NCBI RefSeq assembly: GCF_037392515.1
Contig: NC_090288.1
Span: forward strand, 11,476,969-11,540,968
Direction of reading: 5' to 3'
DNA: 64,000 bases
DNA from: Haliotis asinina
Taxonomy: Eukaryota; Mollusca; Gastropoda; Lepetellida; Haliotidae
Shown here: positions 1-12,800 of the stretch, one piece after another
How positions within the stretch are numbered: the stretch's first letter is position 1
Layout of the letters: the number at the start of each line of letters is the position of its first letter
Position numbers and translations under genes: made by a program
Notes under the pieces: model-generated
The model's database searches: none
The model's input: only the letters and a program-made list of their open reading frames with translations
What the model was told of the DNA's origin: nothing

Positions 1-1587
1 ATTAAGTGATTATTTCTTGGAAAGGCAAGGTATAAATTAATCAGGGAGACACCTTATTATAAATCATATTTCAGTCATATTAAGGCCTTATATGTTATCT
101 GAATCCTTTCGTTTAATTTTGAAATCAGCTGTAATTATTTTGTGCGATCATCGTGTATTTATCCTACATCATAGATAATCAAATCTTCCTCAGGGAACAA
201 CTAAAGATGGATCAATCTCAGACTGACTGATTCTTCACACTTGGATGATGAAAGTGATTATGCAACATTTCTCCGCCATGAAGAGCGGTAGTTTAATTTG
301 TCCCCCGTGGTAAGGGCCATACATATGCTAAGTGTTGTTGTTGAAATACATTTTCCGAAGACATTTCAGCACTGTTCATTTACACATCAAATACCATAAC
401 AATATGGAAGTGATCGATTGCATTTCACAAATTGTCATTCCAAGAATAAAAAAGCATGGCTCCCTAAGCTGGAAAATGATAAGTTTTAGTATGATTAAAT
501 GATTACACATGTAACTGGAATGGTCCTGGGTTTTTGCGTTACAAGGTTGCGATTTTCACCACTGGCATCCCAAAACCATGATTAGCCAGAAACATCCTTT
601 TGATTTATTGATTCTCCTCAATCCTAGCTAGTTCATTGGCAGTGTAGAAGTCTTTTTGATTGCACTGTTTGGTTGTAGGCTTAAGCCAGTCTCGTCCCTA
701 CATGCGTTTCAGTAAACATTGATCAGAGCATTCCTGTTCGTAAATTTCATCTCACAAGCCATTTATGGCTTGTTGGATACGAACACGTCAATTGGATTCT
801 GATGTGGTATACAAAAAGCGTAAATTTGGGAGAGTACTAATCCCAGCTATACTGATATGTTCTCTGTAGTCACGGATCTCTCGACAAAAGCATGAATTGA
901 CAGTTTGACCGAGGCGTTAATCTCTCCGATCTTGATTTGTTTGCTAGTTTCAGCCTGGTTTGACTCGTGCTTGCACTCTGTACCTAATTCCCATGTGGTC
1001 GTAAACGCGTCCCCTAAACGAGGCAATGGAATATTTCTCATAGTCAATCAGTACTAAGACCCGATTCTCTGTCCAATCAAAATGCAATTCATTCTGGGGA
1101 TCTAAGGGTTCTTGTCAAAGTGGAAATCCCGAGATGTGCGCACAAACGTCTTGGTTATCACTCAATCACAGTTCAAGAGAGATAACTCTCCTTTTTGTGC
1201 CTGGCCCCACTTGATGGGCATTACCACCTCCAGTCATCAGTAGATTGCATCTATTTCTGATCAGCGGATCATTGGGATGAAATCATCACTGATACTTATC
1301 CAATAGTCTCTGTTGATCTGGTTGCTATGGATGTGCATTGTGGGCCTTTAGTTAATGGCCAGATGTACAATACTGAATGTTATGACATATTAGCCCTCGT
1401 CTGCTGGGCAGTAAAACTAGGAAGTACTCATTACTGTTGCAACTGTTGCTAAAGAGGTCATACATTTGCTGTGTTTTCATGGTGAATTACGTTGATAAAT
1501 GTGGGATTTACACTGCTATAATGCATGGTTAGTTCCCAGTAATCTTGTGGCATCTGTACATGGGATATTTTCTGTTATTGGAAGACT
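1..1587. other. Non-coding, nothing recognised
   Basis: AT-rich sequence with no ORF over 66 codons, no repeat family from this window and no splice-supported exon. Confidence 0.5.
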
Positions 1588-1775
1588 GAGTGAGTGAGTT
1601 TGTTTTATGCCACTTTTAGTAATATTCCTGTTTTATGCTGCTTTTAGCAATATTCCAGCAATATCATGGTGGGGGACACTACAGATAGGCATCACATGTA
1701 GTACCCATGTGGGGAATTGAACCTAGGTCTTCATTGTGACACGCAAACGCTTTAACCACTTTGCCAACCTACTGC
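1588..1775 (-). mobile_element. SINE-B copy with internal duplication
   Basis: The tail part TTTTATGCCACTTTTAG is repeated as TTTTATGCTGCTTTTAG 40 bases on, a short tandem duplication within the element. The tRNA-like head is at the right end. Confidence 0.8.
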
Positions 1776-3510
1776 CTGTCTGGCATTAGAAGAAATACAT
1801 CCAGTTGTTATATCTAAAGCATCAATGTTTCAGTGGTAATGTTAGCTATTCTTTGTCTTTGAATTCTCAACTGACAGGTCATTTTCGCTAGATAGGTCAA
1901 ACCTAAAATAATGAAAATATCACGACTCCTTTGTTTAATGACGCTTCCAATTTGTTAGTCATTGACATCGCTGCCCAGGATTATCAACGGCTTTGCTGAA
2001 GTGAATTTATATCAATTAGCAATGAGCAGTCTTTTGAGGGGAAATGGATTTTATCAATACATTGGTCAGTGGTGACACCAGGTGTTCGCAGGAGTATGCA
2101 TGTCCTTCCCTACCTGAAGCATCTTCACAGTTCTGTTTACATAAAGTGACCACTATATAGCTTAAATAACACTGATGTGATGTTAAAGATTAACTCACAC
2201 ATAAAACATGTTTCTAGCCTGACACCATCAGCAGCACTCCTGTTTTGGATACCACACAATGCTCTAATAATTAAATTATGCTGGCCTAATAATGCACACA
2301 GGAATAGTGTTTAGGAAAATAGTTCTCATCCCTCTACGATAATATTGGTATTTGTTAGGAAAATGGGTTTACCGATTAACAGCATTTATGCTGTGACAGT
2401 ATTTACACTACGAAACAAATATTCATTGCTCTCTAAGCTGATCTATTTGTGTGAATTATGAAAGCCATCAGAGAATAAGCGAACAAATTACTTTTGTTCC
2501 CCTTCACTCGCCGCACAAGAGGAAACACTTCTCATTTACGCAGCTATCAGTTTTTAGGATAGTAGAATTAACAATACACTACGTCCAAGTCTGTATCCTG
2601 TATTTTCATTGTTAGTGATAAACTCAATAATAAAAGTCACGTTTTCTAAACAAATAATTCTACACACGATGTCGTTTACAATATTAATCCAATGAAATTC
2701 CACCAACATGATGGCGGAGCTCTCATTTATAACCCCCGACTAATGAACAGAGCTAGCTTGCGACATAATCCCTGGCCAAATATCTGCTTTGAACACGGAC
2801 TGCGTCGTCATGGCAAGAGAGTGCTGAGATTGATCCAAGTGTGTTTTACCCTCCTGTGGCCTGCTATAGCTTATTTGGTCATTATCAAATTTCATGCTGC
2901 AAAAAATAATGTGGTCACATTTTGTCACGCTGCTCAAATGTATAATCTCATCCCTAACAACAAATTGATATCAATGCACCAATATTATTGTCAGTAATTT
3001 CTCGTTGTTGGTGATGTATGGCACTACAGGGGAGGGGGAGGGAAAACTTTTAAGAAAAATTCAATTTTGTTAGAAAAGTGATGTGTCCAAACTATGTACT
3101 TCTAGAAACTGGCTGCCTCAAGACTTTCAGTTCAAAAGTACAGACTGAGAGTGAAATATATTTGTAATGCTGAATTCCTTCTCTTGTGCTTCAATTTACT
3201 GGTCTGCTTCAGTGTTAACTAGCTCAACAGTACCATTATTGTATTAAAGGCCTCTTAATCAATGGGTTAGGTTCACATGAGGACTAAGACACATAGATTA
3301 AAGAAATCTGGCGCCATCTTGAAAGACTTTTCTCAGCTTCTCCAAGCACCAAGGGATTATGGGAAGTATTTGCTGCTCTCTAATTGCTTGTACCAAGAAA
3401 ACTCTATCACTTACTGGATCAAAACTAGTTTGGAAATTGTGAAGCTTTATAAAAAAAATAATATATTTTACTCAAAATTTGCTAAGGACTAATCATCTTC
3501 AAGCAAAAAA
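1776..3510. other. Non-coding, one unexplained open stretch
   Basis: The only point of note is 2692-2840, which is richer in C, G and CpG and open in frame (LMNRASLRHNPWPNICFEHG). Its only donor-like site (CAA|GTGTGT) is phase 0 and does not fit the phase-1 exon at 6765. Confidence 0.4.
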
Positions 3511-3775
3511 GAGTGAGTGAGTTTAGTTTGCCTCACTCAGCAATATTCCAGCTATGTGGTGGCAATCTGTAAATAATTTACTTTGGACCAGACAGTCCAG
3601 TGATCAACAACATCAGCATCGATATGCCCACTTGGGGACCGATGACGTGTGTCAACTAAGTCAGTGACTTTGACAATCCAATCCCGTTAGTCACCTCATA
3701 TGACAAGAAAAGTCGCCTTTTATGGCAAGCATGGGCTGCTGAAGACCTATTCTACCCCGGACCTTTATGGATCTG
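3511..3775 (-). mobile_element. SINE-A copy, full length
   Basis: From GAGTGAGTGAGTTTAGTTTG to CTATTCTACCCCGGACC, about 265 bases, including the outer end missing in many copies. Confidence 0.85.
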
Positions 3776-6309
3776 GAACTTGGAAGGTGACACAAGTATT
3801 AAAATTTGTGAAGCCCATTTCTTGTGACATCGATGATAATGCAGGATAGTGTTAGAAATGGCCTCAAAACATACTTTGTCAGTCTCAGGGTTCTATGTTT
3901 TTAAAAGCTACCTGCAACAGGGCAAGTGACTCGAAGAAAGTAACTTGTCCTGACCTATTTTTCACATATCCTGATTTTATGACTGTCACGATGTAATTAT
4001 GAAAGAATATATCAACATGGTATTTGATGTTTACTGGATGAATTATTGAAAAGTGATAAATTGCAAAGAAAGATAACTCTGCTTTATTATCATTGCAAAA
4101 TTTAACTGCTAACTTTTGAGTAGATATGAAATGAAACTCAAGTTTATTTGCAGTTTTAAACCATAAGTGGAAATAATCTAGTAGCCCACAGATAAGTAAG
4201 ATAGCATTATTTTAGTGCCCTAAATGTAAACTTTCTTGTCAGGCAATGGGATTTTTGAACCCAAGTCTTTTATATGTATCTCTTGGAGGGGACACAAGTG
4301 CATACTTTGTAGGGTTACCTCCCTTGCTGTGCAGAGAAACCATTCTTAGCTGCCACTGGCGTGGGTACAAAGCCGAGATTTACCTGATGATGAAGCCTGA
4401 TCTTTAAGCACTTTGTCACTGAGGGCTTTGATAACCATCAGGCCAATGCAAAATATACTGTTCAGAGCAGAATCTGTGGTACTACTTCAACACTGATTAC
4501 AAGTTTATGTGCAACTTAAGTTGTCCAGGTAACTGCTTCTATCATTCTACCATTCACCTTCCCTGTAAAACAACAGCAGTATGATGACCAGAGGCTCCCC
4601 ATCATCTTAACCCCATGTCTACTGTCTACATGAAGGGCAGCCAAGTTTTTTCTCACTTGTTTGATGTGTTGTTTTCAGCTTTCCTTGTCTGTACTTTAGT
4701 AGTCATAAGCTGTCATCATATAGCTGGTGTACTTGCAGACTAAGGCAGACAACATTCACTCCACTAAGGGACGGCTTTATTAATGTGTTGCAACAGATCT
4801 CTCCCCTATGGCTAACACAAAGGAGCAGTTCACAGCACAGGACCAAACTACTGTCCTCCATCACCATGTGGACCAAATTGAATTGAGCATAATCAGCCAA
4901 AATGTCAGGAGTAGATTGCAAATATTAATCTGCCGTTCCAAATGAAAGTAATTCTTCATGCACCATTTCAAGACTTTTAACATTGCTTCCACGAGGTCAG
5001 TTAGACTGAACGTGAAGCGATATCATTTATAATCTTGTAACATCTGATGTTATAAATTGTCGATGCTCTGGTATCCCCAGGATAATGTTATGTTCCTTGG
5101 CATCAACAGATCATGATCTTTATGTTATATGATATACATATGTTGTTCTGTTTTTTAGATTGATTGATTTAGCCATTTCAATCAACCAATTGCTTTTTCA
5201 TTTTTTCCAATTGAAATTATAGAACCTGATGAATCAATAATGATGCACACAACTTTGTTTATTAATTAGCTTAGAGCACACTTCTGGTGTAGATTCTTAC
5301 ACTGTTTCTTACTTAAAGTTGTTTGGATTTTTTTCATTATATATACTCCTCCTTTCTGATAGAGTAGCATAATGGTTAAAGTGTTCCCTCGTCATGCCTG
5401 ACTGGGGTTTGATTCCTCTAAGTACATTGTGTGGCGAAAAATCGTTTTTGTTGTCCCCAATGTGAAATTGCAGAAGTACAAGACACTATTCCACCCACGC
5501 AGCTCAAATGTGTAGAACAAGATAGAATCTGGTCCCAAGGGCCTCAAGCTTGTGTGGGCAAGTTAGAGGAATATTGTGCAATAGTTGCAGTTCAGTGCAC
5601 TGCAGCTGTAGACAAGACAACATGGCCATACTCTTTTGTCACCGAGGTCAATGCTTGCTCGTTGCTTGTTTGTTAATGTTGCACTGTCAGCAAAACAAGG
5701 AGGGCCTGTTTACAGGTGGTCCTTAAGTCACAGGGTGGTCCATGGCAGCCCATTCCAGCTCTTTTACATGGTGATCCATACTCGGCATTTTATCTAAATT
5801 TTGTCAGCACTGATAAATGAAACCTGACCAGTTTAAAGAAATATGTTCTGTTAAAGGAAAACTGCATTCCCCTGCTTGAAATCATGTAAGTGAAGGTGAG
5901 AAAAATTAAGTAACTGTACATTTTTCAATGTTGTGCCATTTTGATATGCAAAAAGATAGAAATATTTGAAAAATTATTGTATCATTTTAATAGGAACTTT
6001 TAATTTATGCAATTTCATGTTATGCATAGTTACTTTGTTTCTTGTCAGTATAGTTGATTGATTGCAGAATTTCTGTGGATGATTTTATCAGTATTTGAAA
6101 ACCTAGAGTCTTCATGGAAACAGTGTCTGACATGCAGGTCCAATGAATTGTTTCACTTAAGAATCCTCAGTGTGACTGGGTTTTAGTTTGCCACTTAATC
6201 TTTAATCTAAATTGGTGGAAATAGTTGAGAGCAATATCAAGCGACATTCATAGACCACTGAAGATCCAGATTAAAATGGTCTTTCATTAATACATGATTT
6301 ATGACTAAA
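3776..6309. other. Non-coding, presumed intron or 5' flank
   Basis: Apart from a SINE-B head at 5362 I see nothing. The 81-codon frame at 5431 starts inside that SINE and is probably chance. Missing 5' exons of the 6765 gene might lie here but none is evident. Confidence 0.4.
5362..5430 (+). mobile_element. SINE-B fragment, head only
   Basis: Holds TAGCATAATGGTTAAAGTG and GGGTTTGATTCC, then matches stop. Confidence 0.55.
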
Positions 6310-6476
6310 GGGATCGCGTAGTCAGGATTGCTGACTTTTGTTGAAACATGTCACATCTCCATTGTGCACATCAATGCTCAGGATGTCAGTCACTGGATTG
6401 TCTGGTCCAGACTTGATTATTAACAAACTGCAGTCATTGGAGGAGTATTGCTGAGTGCAGCATAAACAATTACTGA
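6310..6476 (+). mobile_element. SINE-A copy
   Basis: ACTGGATTGTCTGGTCCAGA core and ATTGCTGAGTGCAGCATAAA tail, just upstream of the exon at 6765. Confidence 0.8.
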
Positions 6477-6764
6477 AATATCTATTTAAATGTGTGATTG
6501 AGAAACTGAAATATCTTGACGAAGTCAACATCAAATGATACAGGACTTCCATAGAGTGAGTGAGTTTAGTTTTATACTGCACTGCAAAATGGCTGGGGTG
6601 CATTGATAGATGCTTGGTGACCAGCAACTTACTGTGTAATTTTTTTATACCAACTAAACTAAACATATGTTTATGTTATCCCCAAAATGATATTTATTTT
6701 TGTGTTTGGAGTCAGATTCACCTGACTGTGATGTAAGGCTGTATGTCTACCATTGTTGTTGCAG

Positions 6765-6859
6765 GTCATGTGGGAGCAGAGACGTTGTGGACAACATTGA
6801 GAGGAGAATCAAAGTCAAAACTTCTCAAAGAAGATGGAAGATTTCCTCATGACTTGAAG
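6765..6859 (+). CDS. Unrecognised gene, exon (first one seen)
   Basis: The acceptor is TTGTTGTTGCAG and the donor is AAG|GTAATT. Of the three frames only the one starting GT|CAT is open, coding 31 residues (HVGAETLWTTLRG...DLK). It begins in phase 1, so an upstream coding exon must exist. Confidence 0.75.
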
Positions 6860-9800
6860 GTAATTATTTACATGTTATAAACATTCAGAGACTTGCTACA
6901 TGTGAAGGTCTGGATTAGAAAATTGTCCTTCAGTAACCCATGCTTGTTGGAAGAAGCGATTTAAAGGATTGGGTGGTCAGACTTGCTGACTTGGATGACA
7001 CGTCATTGGTTCTAAATTGGACAGACCGATGCTCTTGATCACCAGATTGTCTGGTTCAGGCTTGATTTTTAACAGATCACTGCCATATAGCTGGAATATT
7101 GCCGAGTGTGGCTTAACACTAAGCTCACTCACCCACATAAGACACAGGTTGTACTCATGACATCTCATATACGCATCCATGGAGAGTGATTGAGCAAGTA
7201 ACTTTTACGTCACTTTTAGCAGTATTCCAGGAATGTCAATACAGGGGACACACTAAAATGGACTTTACACATTGAACCCATGAGGGAATTCGAACAAGGT
7301 TCTGAGGCTTAAAAAGCAAACACTTTAAGCACTCCTCTAACCCATCTCCAATATATGCATTTACAGAACTTTCTTCACAATCAGGGGTTGGTGTAGCCTA
7401 GTAGTTAAAGTGTTAGCTCATCATACTGAAGTCCAGGTTCAATTCCCCACATGGGTACAATGTGTGAAGCCCATTTCTGGTGTTCCCCACCATGATATTG
7501 CTCCTAAAAGCAGTGTGAAACTAATCTTTATCGCTCTTCACACAATCTTTACTTCCTCAGACTTACAGCATAGCTGTCATCACAGCAGCAGACACAAGCT
7601 GGTTGTGTGAGCGTTATTGGTCAGGATCCCTCAATTTGTCCAACAATGAGAACATAGTGTTAGCACTTGTATTCATCGTAACTTCATCATCACCATGAAT
7701 AAACTCCACAAACAGTAGTGCATGCCCTGCGTGGAGCCTTGTAGGTGGAAGCTGATTGAGATAACGGCAGCCCACAGAGGTCGTCTTTCACCAAGGCCGA
7801 CCTCTGTTCTCAGAGCTGTGTCGGACAACAGCCCCAAGGCAGCAATGGAACATTTTTTCAATGAACTTGTAACAAGCAAAAGCAGGCATTCCACAAACCA
7901 CCACATAAAGTCAATAAACAGGAGCGTTATTAACATCTGGTATGATGTACTAAAATATTTACACATAAGCAATGTAAACACTACACATGAATAACTAAAC
8001 ACATCTCTCTATAGATGAACATGTCAACGAATGTCCAAGCTTATCCTTAGGAAGTTGCGCTCTGAATAGCATTGTAAATCCTTAGGATATTGCCTCCTTC
8101 AGAAATCTTGTCAGTTTGCATTTCCGCTACAATGATCAATACTTGTCAGTCAACGTCAGATGTTAAACGATTATCAATGGGTTTTTGGAATTCATTCCAT
8201 CATGAATGATGATGGTGATGATGACTGACCCAGTTTTCTCCCCTTGAGAATTTTCCATCTTTGGGATAACGCCTCCAGCATTGTCTTTTCCAGCAGATCG
8301 GTCATTGACCTAGCTGGAGCTGGGCCTCTGGAATGAAGAAAGATTATATTTCAGTTCAAATCAAAGAAATTTGGGTCCCTTTTATTGAAAAGAATTGGCA
8401 ATCCAAAAAGTATTTAATCTGTGGAGTGGAGTGATTCCTGTTTGGAGAATTACAGAACCAATCAATTCCGGTTAAACAGATTTTGTGAGCAGGCTAATAC
8501 AAATACTGAAGACGAATCACCCTGTCATCCATTTTACTGAGTGAAGTACAGGGCTGGTGTAGGAACGCCAGTTGCCGGCTGCTTAACTCACATCACATCA
8601 GGTCTATATCAACAAGGTTGATTTGTACAAACCTGAAGTAGACTTCTTGACTGCATCCCACTTCAGGGTAGCCAATCATTGTGAAGCAGACCTCCTGGCT
8701 GCATCCCACTTCAGGGTAGCTAATCATTGTGAAGCAGACCTGACTTCATCCCACTTCAGGGAAGCTGATAATTGTGAAGCAGACACCCTTACTGCATCCC
8801 ACTTCAGTATAGCCAGTCACTATTAAGTAGAAATTTCCTAACTGCATCTCACCTAAGGGTAACCAATCATTGTGAAGCAGACTCCCTTACTGCATCCCAT
8901 TTCAAGGTAGCCACTCCTTGTGAAGTAAAATCATCAGCTGCATCGCACTTCAGGGCAGCCAATCATAGTGAAGCTATCTCCAACTGCATTGCACTTCAGT
9001 GAAGCCAATCACTGTCAACTAGACATTTTCTAACTGCATCCACCTTATGTGTGAAGCTATCTTTATACCCCATTGAAAGCACTGCAAGCGATACAGTTTA
9101 ATTAAAAAGATCTATACATGCATGTAATTCTTTAATTTGAAATCAGTGTTAATATTCTGATGCTCCTGTGAGTGTTTATTCTCGGTAAGTCAGAGTGCAA
9201 TATTATAGTAACGTGACATTAAGCTGACATAATTCTCCCGTTCTTGCTTGTCATGTTCACTAATGTATGTGTTTTGTGTGCAGGAGGCATACAGCGCCTT
9301 TGTGCGGGAATCACTCAACCTAGGCCGGAAGCCAGTAACACGGAACTACACTGCCACAGATGATGTAAGTATGCTGTCACTCTCCTCTGACTGCAACCAA
9401 ACTCCCCCAACTCTGATTTAAACCCCTTCAAACACCATTACGATGATCTACCCAAATCAAACCATATAGAGATAAAAAAAAAAAAAAAAAAAAAAACACT
9501 CAAAAGGGCAACTGACGTGTTTAGGTGGTCAGACTCTCTGATTTGGTGGACTCATATTGATGGTCATGCTGCTGAACACTGGCTTGCCTGGGCCAGACTA
9601 TTATTTACAGACCAACACCACATATCTGGAATATTGCTGGGTATAGCGTTTAACAACCAACCCACTACAAGTAGGATGTCCCTGTGTTATCTGGAATCGC
9701 CATCTTGGTCTGTGGAGTTGTCTCCCTTTGGTGTCAACTGATCCCCACATGGACTGACATCACAATCTCTAACTAATCTGTTAAAGCAAGAAGAGCACTC

Positions 9801-12800
9801 ACCCTCCCCCATCACATTTTGACCAGGGTATTTATAGAAGTTAACAATGAAACTAAAGTCCGATAGCATATTCTGTATCTTGAAAGATGACACCTGTTTG
9901 AAAACATTTCAGTGAGTCAGTTGTATTCTTGACAATAATGATCCAGGTCAGAATTGATCACCAGAAGCCCAGCAAATGATTATGTTAAACTGACAGGATT
10001 CTCCAGCTGTAATATCATTTGCCCTTGTGATGAAATTTAGTAGCACAGCACTGCAAGTCATGCATTTCTGAAGCTTTAAACTGTCCACTGTCCCAATTAA
10101 AATGTGTAAACCTGAGTAGAGGAGTTTTGTTTTACACCACACTCACCAATATTCCAGCTATATGACAGTGGGCTGTAAATAATCAAGTCTAGACCAGACA
10201 GTCCAGTAATCACCAACATGAGTATTAATCTGTGCAATTGGGAATCGATGACAGTATCAACCAAGTCAGCAAGCTTGACCACCTGATCCCATTAGTTGCC
10301 TCTTACGACAAGCATAATCGCCTTTTATGGCAAGCATGGGTTGCTGAAGCCCTGTCCTACCCCAGACTTTCAAGGGTCAAACCTGGGTAGAGCCTCTAGG
10401 GGATGGCAACAGAGCGATGAGAATGTAGGGCCTGGGTATCACTGTATGTGAACCCTTGAACGAGACAAGGTTCAAACTGTAACTAAGACAAGCAATAGTC
10501 AGGGACGATTCAACTTTTGGCCTACCACAACTCTGTAGCAGATAACTTTAAGCCTAATGAGAAAGAACCGTCCACAGATTTGTACTAGTACCCTGTATTG
10601 ATCACTGTACATCACCTTGGTCTGATCATTTCCAGGCTGAAATGATGTGGGTGGAATAATCTCATCCAACAGTTGCCATAATTTAGTTGCCTTTCACTCC
10701 GATTCAGGGGGTGGTCAATCATCAAGCTGAAGATGTGGGTTCAATTCCTAACTTGGGTACAATGTGTAAAGCCCAGATCTGTTGTCCACTACCATGATGT
10801 TGCTGGAATATTGCTAGTGGAGTAAATGTAAACTTACTGATCATGATTCAGGTACCAGACATGAAGAAGCTGCTGGACCAGAAACTGTTGTACAACATCC
10901 GCAAGTATCGCCACAAGACTGGCCTGATGTACCGCTCCTCCCAGGCCAACAATGACCGCACCAACATCCTCCTCTTCAACAACCCACTCCCAGACATCAC
11001 GGACGGGGACAAGGACAACATTGCCAGATACATGCCATCCTGGATGGAGAGTATGTCAGTAAGTGGACTTGTATGTCACACAAGACCTGCACCAGCGGGT
11101 AGTCGAGGGTATATATAGTTATATAGTCCATCACAATCACAACCCATGTTTGTCCTACAAGGCACCCCAATAGATTCATCAGATGGAACCCATGAAGGTC
11201 CCGGAGTAGAATAGGTCTTTCAGCAACTCATGCTTGCTATAAAAGACTGCTGTGCTTATCGTAAAAGGCAACTAATGGGATCGGGTGGTCAGACTGGCTG
11301 ACTTGGTTGACACATTTTATCAGTTCCCAATTGCGCAGAGCGATGTTCATGTTTTTTATCACTGGATTGTCTGGTCCAGACTTGATTATTTACAGACTGC
11401 CACCATATGGCTGGTATATTGCTGAGTGCAGAGTAAAACTAAACTCACCCTCACCCTTGATCAGATGGTCAGACCAAAGGAACGGACACTGTCCTTTGTA
11501 TCATCATACCAAACATTCTGGAAGCCATCATAATGATCACTTGTTTGTCTGGTTGATATGTTTGTCATTTCCAAGCCACTATCCTGATAGTTGTGTGGTT
11601 TAATAACTTTTGTTCAGGATGCCGAGATATTTCTTACAGATGCAATTTACGTTTGCATGTTTGTTTCAATCAGAAATGTAGTGGTTGCATGGCTGGATGA
11701 AACATTTCCAAGCAGTTTGATGCACTTATCAAATGGACAGATGAAATCTTACTTTAAGGCTTAACATTATTATGTTGGTTGTGATAACATGGGACACCCT
11801 TAAAGATACTGCATTCTTCTGACTTTAGAATAGGTTTCTAGTGGCTTTCAGTCTTTGTTCATGGACAGCAGACTGAAGAGTTGGATGCAATGGAGATTAA
11901 CAATGGAATGTATCTCAATTCCAGGATACATCGGAGCCAGCATATGTAAAGTGGTTGACAAACAGAACCGAGAAGATGCTGACTGATGGCAAATCTGATG
12001 CCAGCCTCCATATCACAGCAGATGAAAAGAATTGTGATGAATCACCCGTCCCGGCAGATGCCATCCTGCCACCTCCCAGGCAGACAGAGAGAGAGAAGTT
12101 CAAGCTTCAGTTCCTCACTGAGAAGGATACTGAAGTCCCAGGAGAGTTTGCCAAGAACTTCCGTGAGCGCAGAGAGCGAAAGGACCTGCCGACTGCTCAC
12201 AGCCGTATGCCATCCGTCAAAGCTCAGTCCAGCTTGGGTTTCATAGAATCTCGGTTGTCGGAGCCTGAGGAGAGAGGTACACAGATTAGGATGCTGCCTT
12301 TTCCATTGCTGTCATGTGTCTCTCATAACTCTTGTTGGGCCCCAGGGGTGGATTTGGGGTAGATAACATGAAGAACCTTGTCTCACAGGGTGATCCCAAG
12401 ATGGATCAACTTGAAAGTACCCATGCAGCAGTTGTGTTCTTTGGGTTGAGTATGTATCCTGATCCTGGTCCTGGTCCTGGTCCTGGTCCGGGTCCGGGTC
12501 CGGGTCCGGGTCCGGTACGGTCTGTGGTTCCAAGACAGATCAGGCCCAAAAAGTATGTCTCAAAGGTTGATAAGATAACAGATCTGGTTTGATTCAAGGC
12601 AGGTGAGGTCCCTAGCATCAAAATCTAGTCCCTAACACTTAGATATGATCTCATGATGGTTGACTGAAGGCAGGTGAGGTCCCCAGCACCTCCATCTGGT
12701 CTCACCTTACAGATGAGGTCCCCAGCACCCAGATCTGACCTCACCATGCGTTACTGCAAGGCAGAACAGGTGCTCTGTATACATTATAAGATTATTATTC

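Noticed and set aside
2692..2997. 101-codon open frame as a first exon of the 6765-13040 gene
   Set aside because: Its usable donor is phase 0, while the exon at 6765 needs phase 1, and no family content was seen.
5431..5676. 81-codon frame as a gene
   Set aside because: It begins at the edge of a SINE-B head and shows no splice or homology support.
8637..9058. CRISPR-like array
   Set aside because: Units are imperfect, contiguous without unique spacers, and lie in an animal intron.
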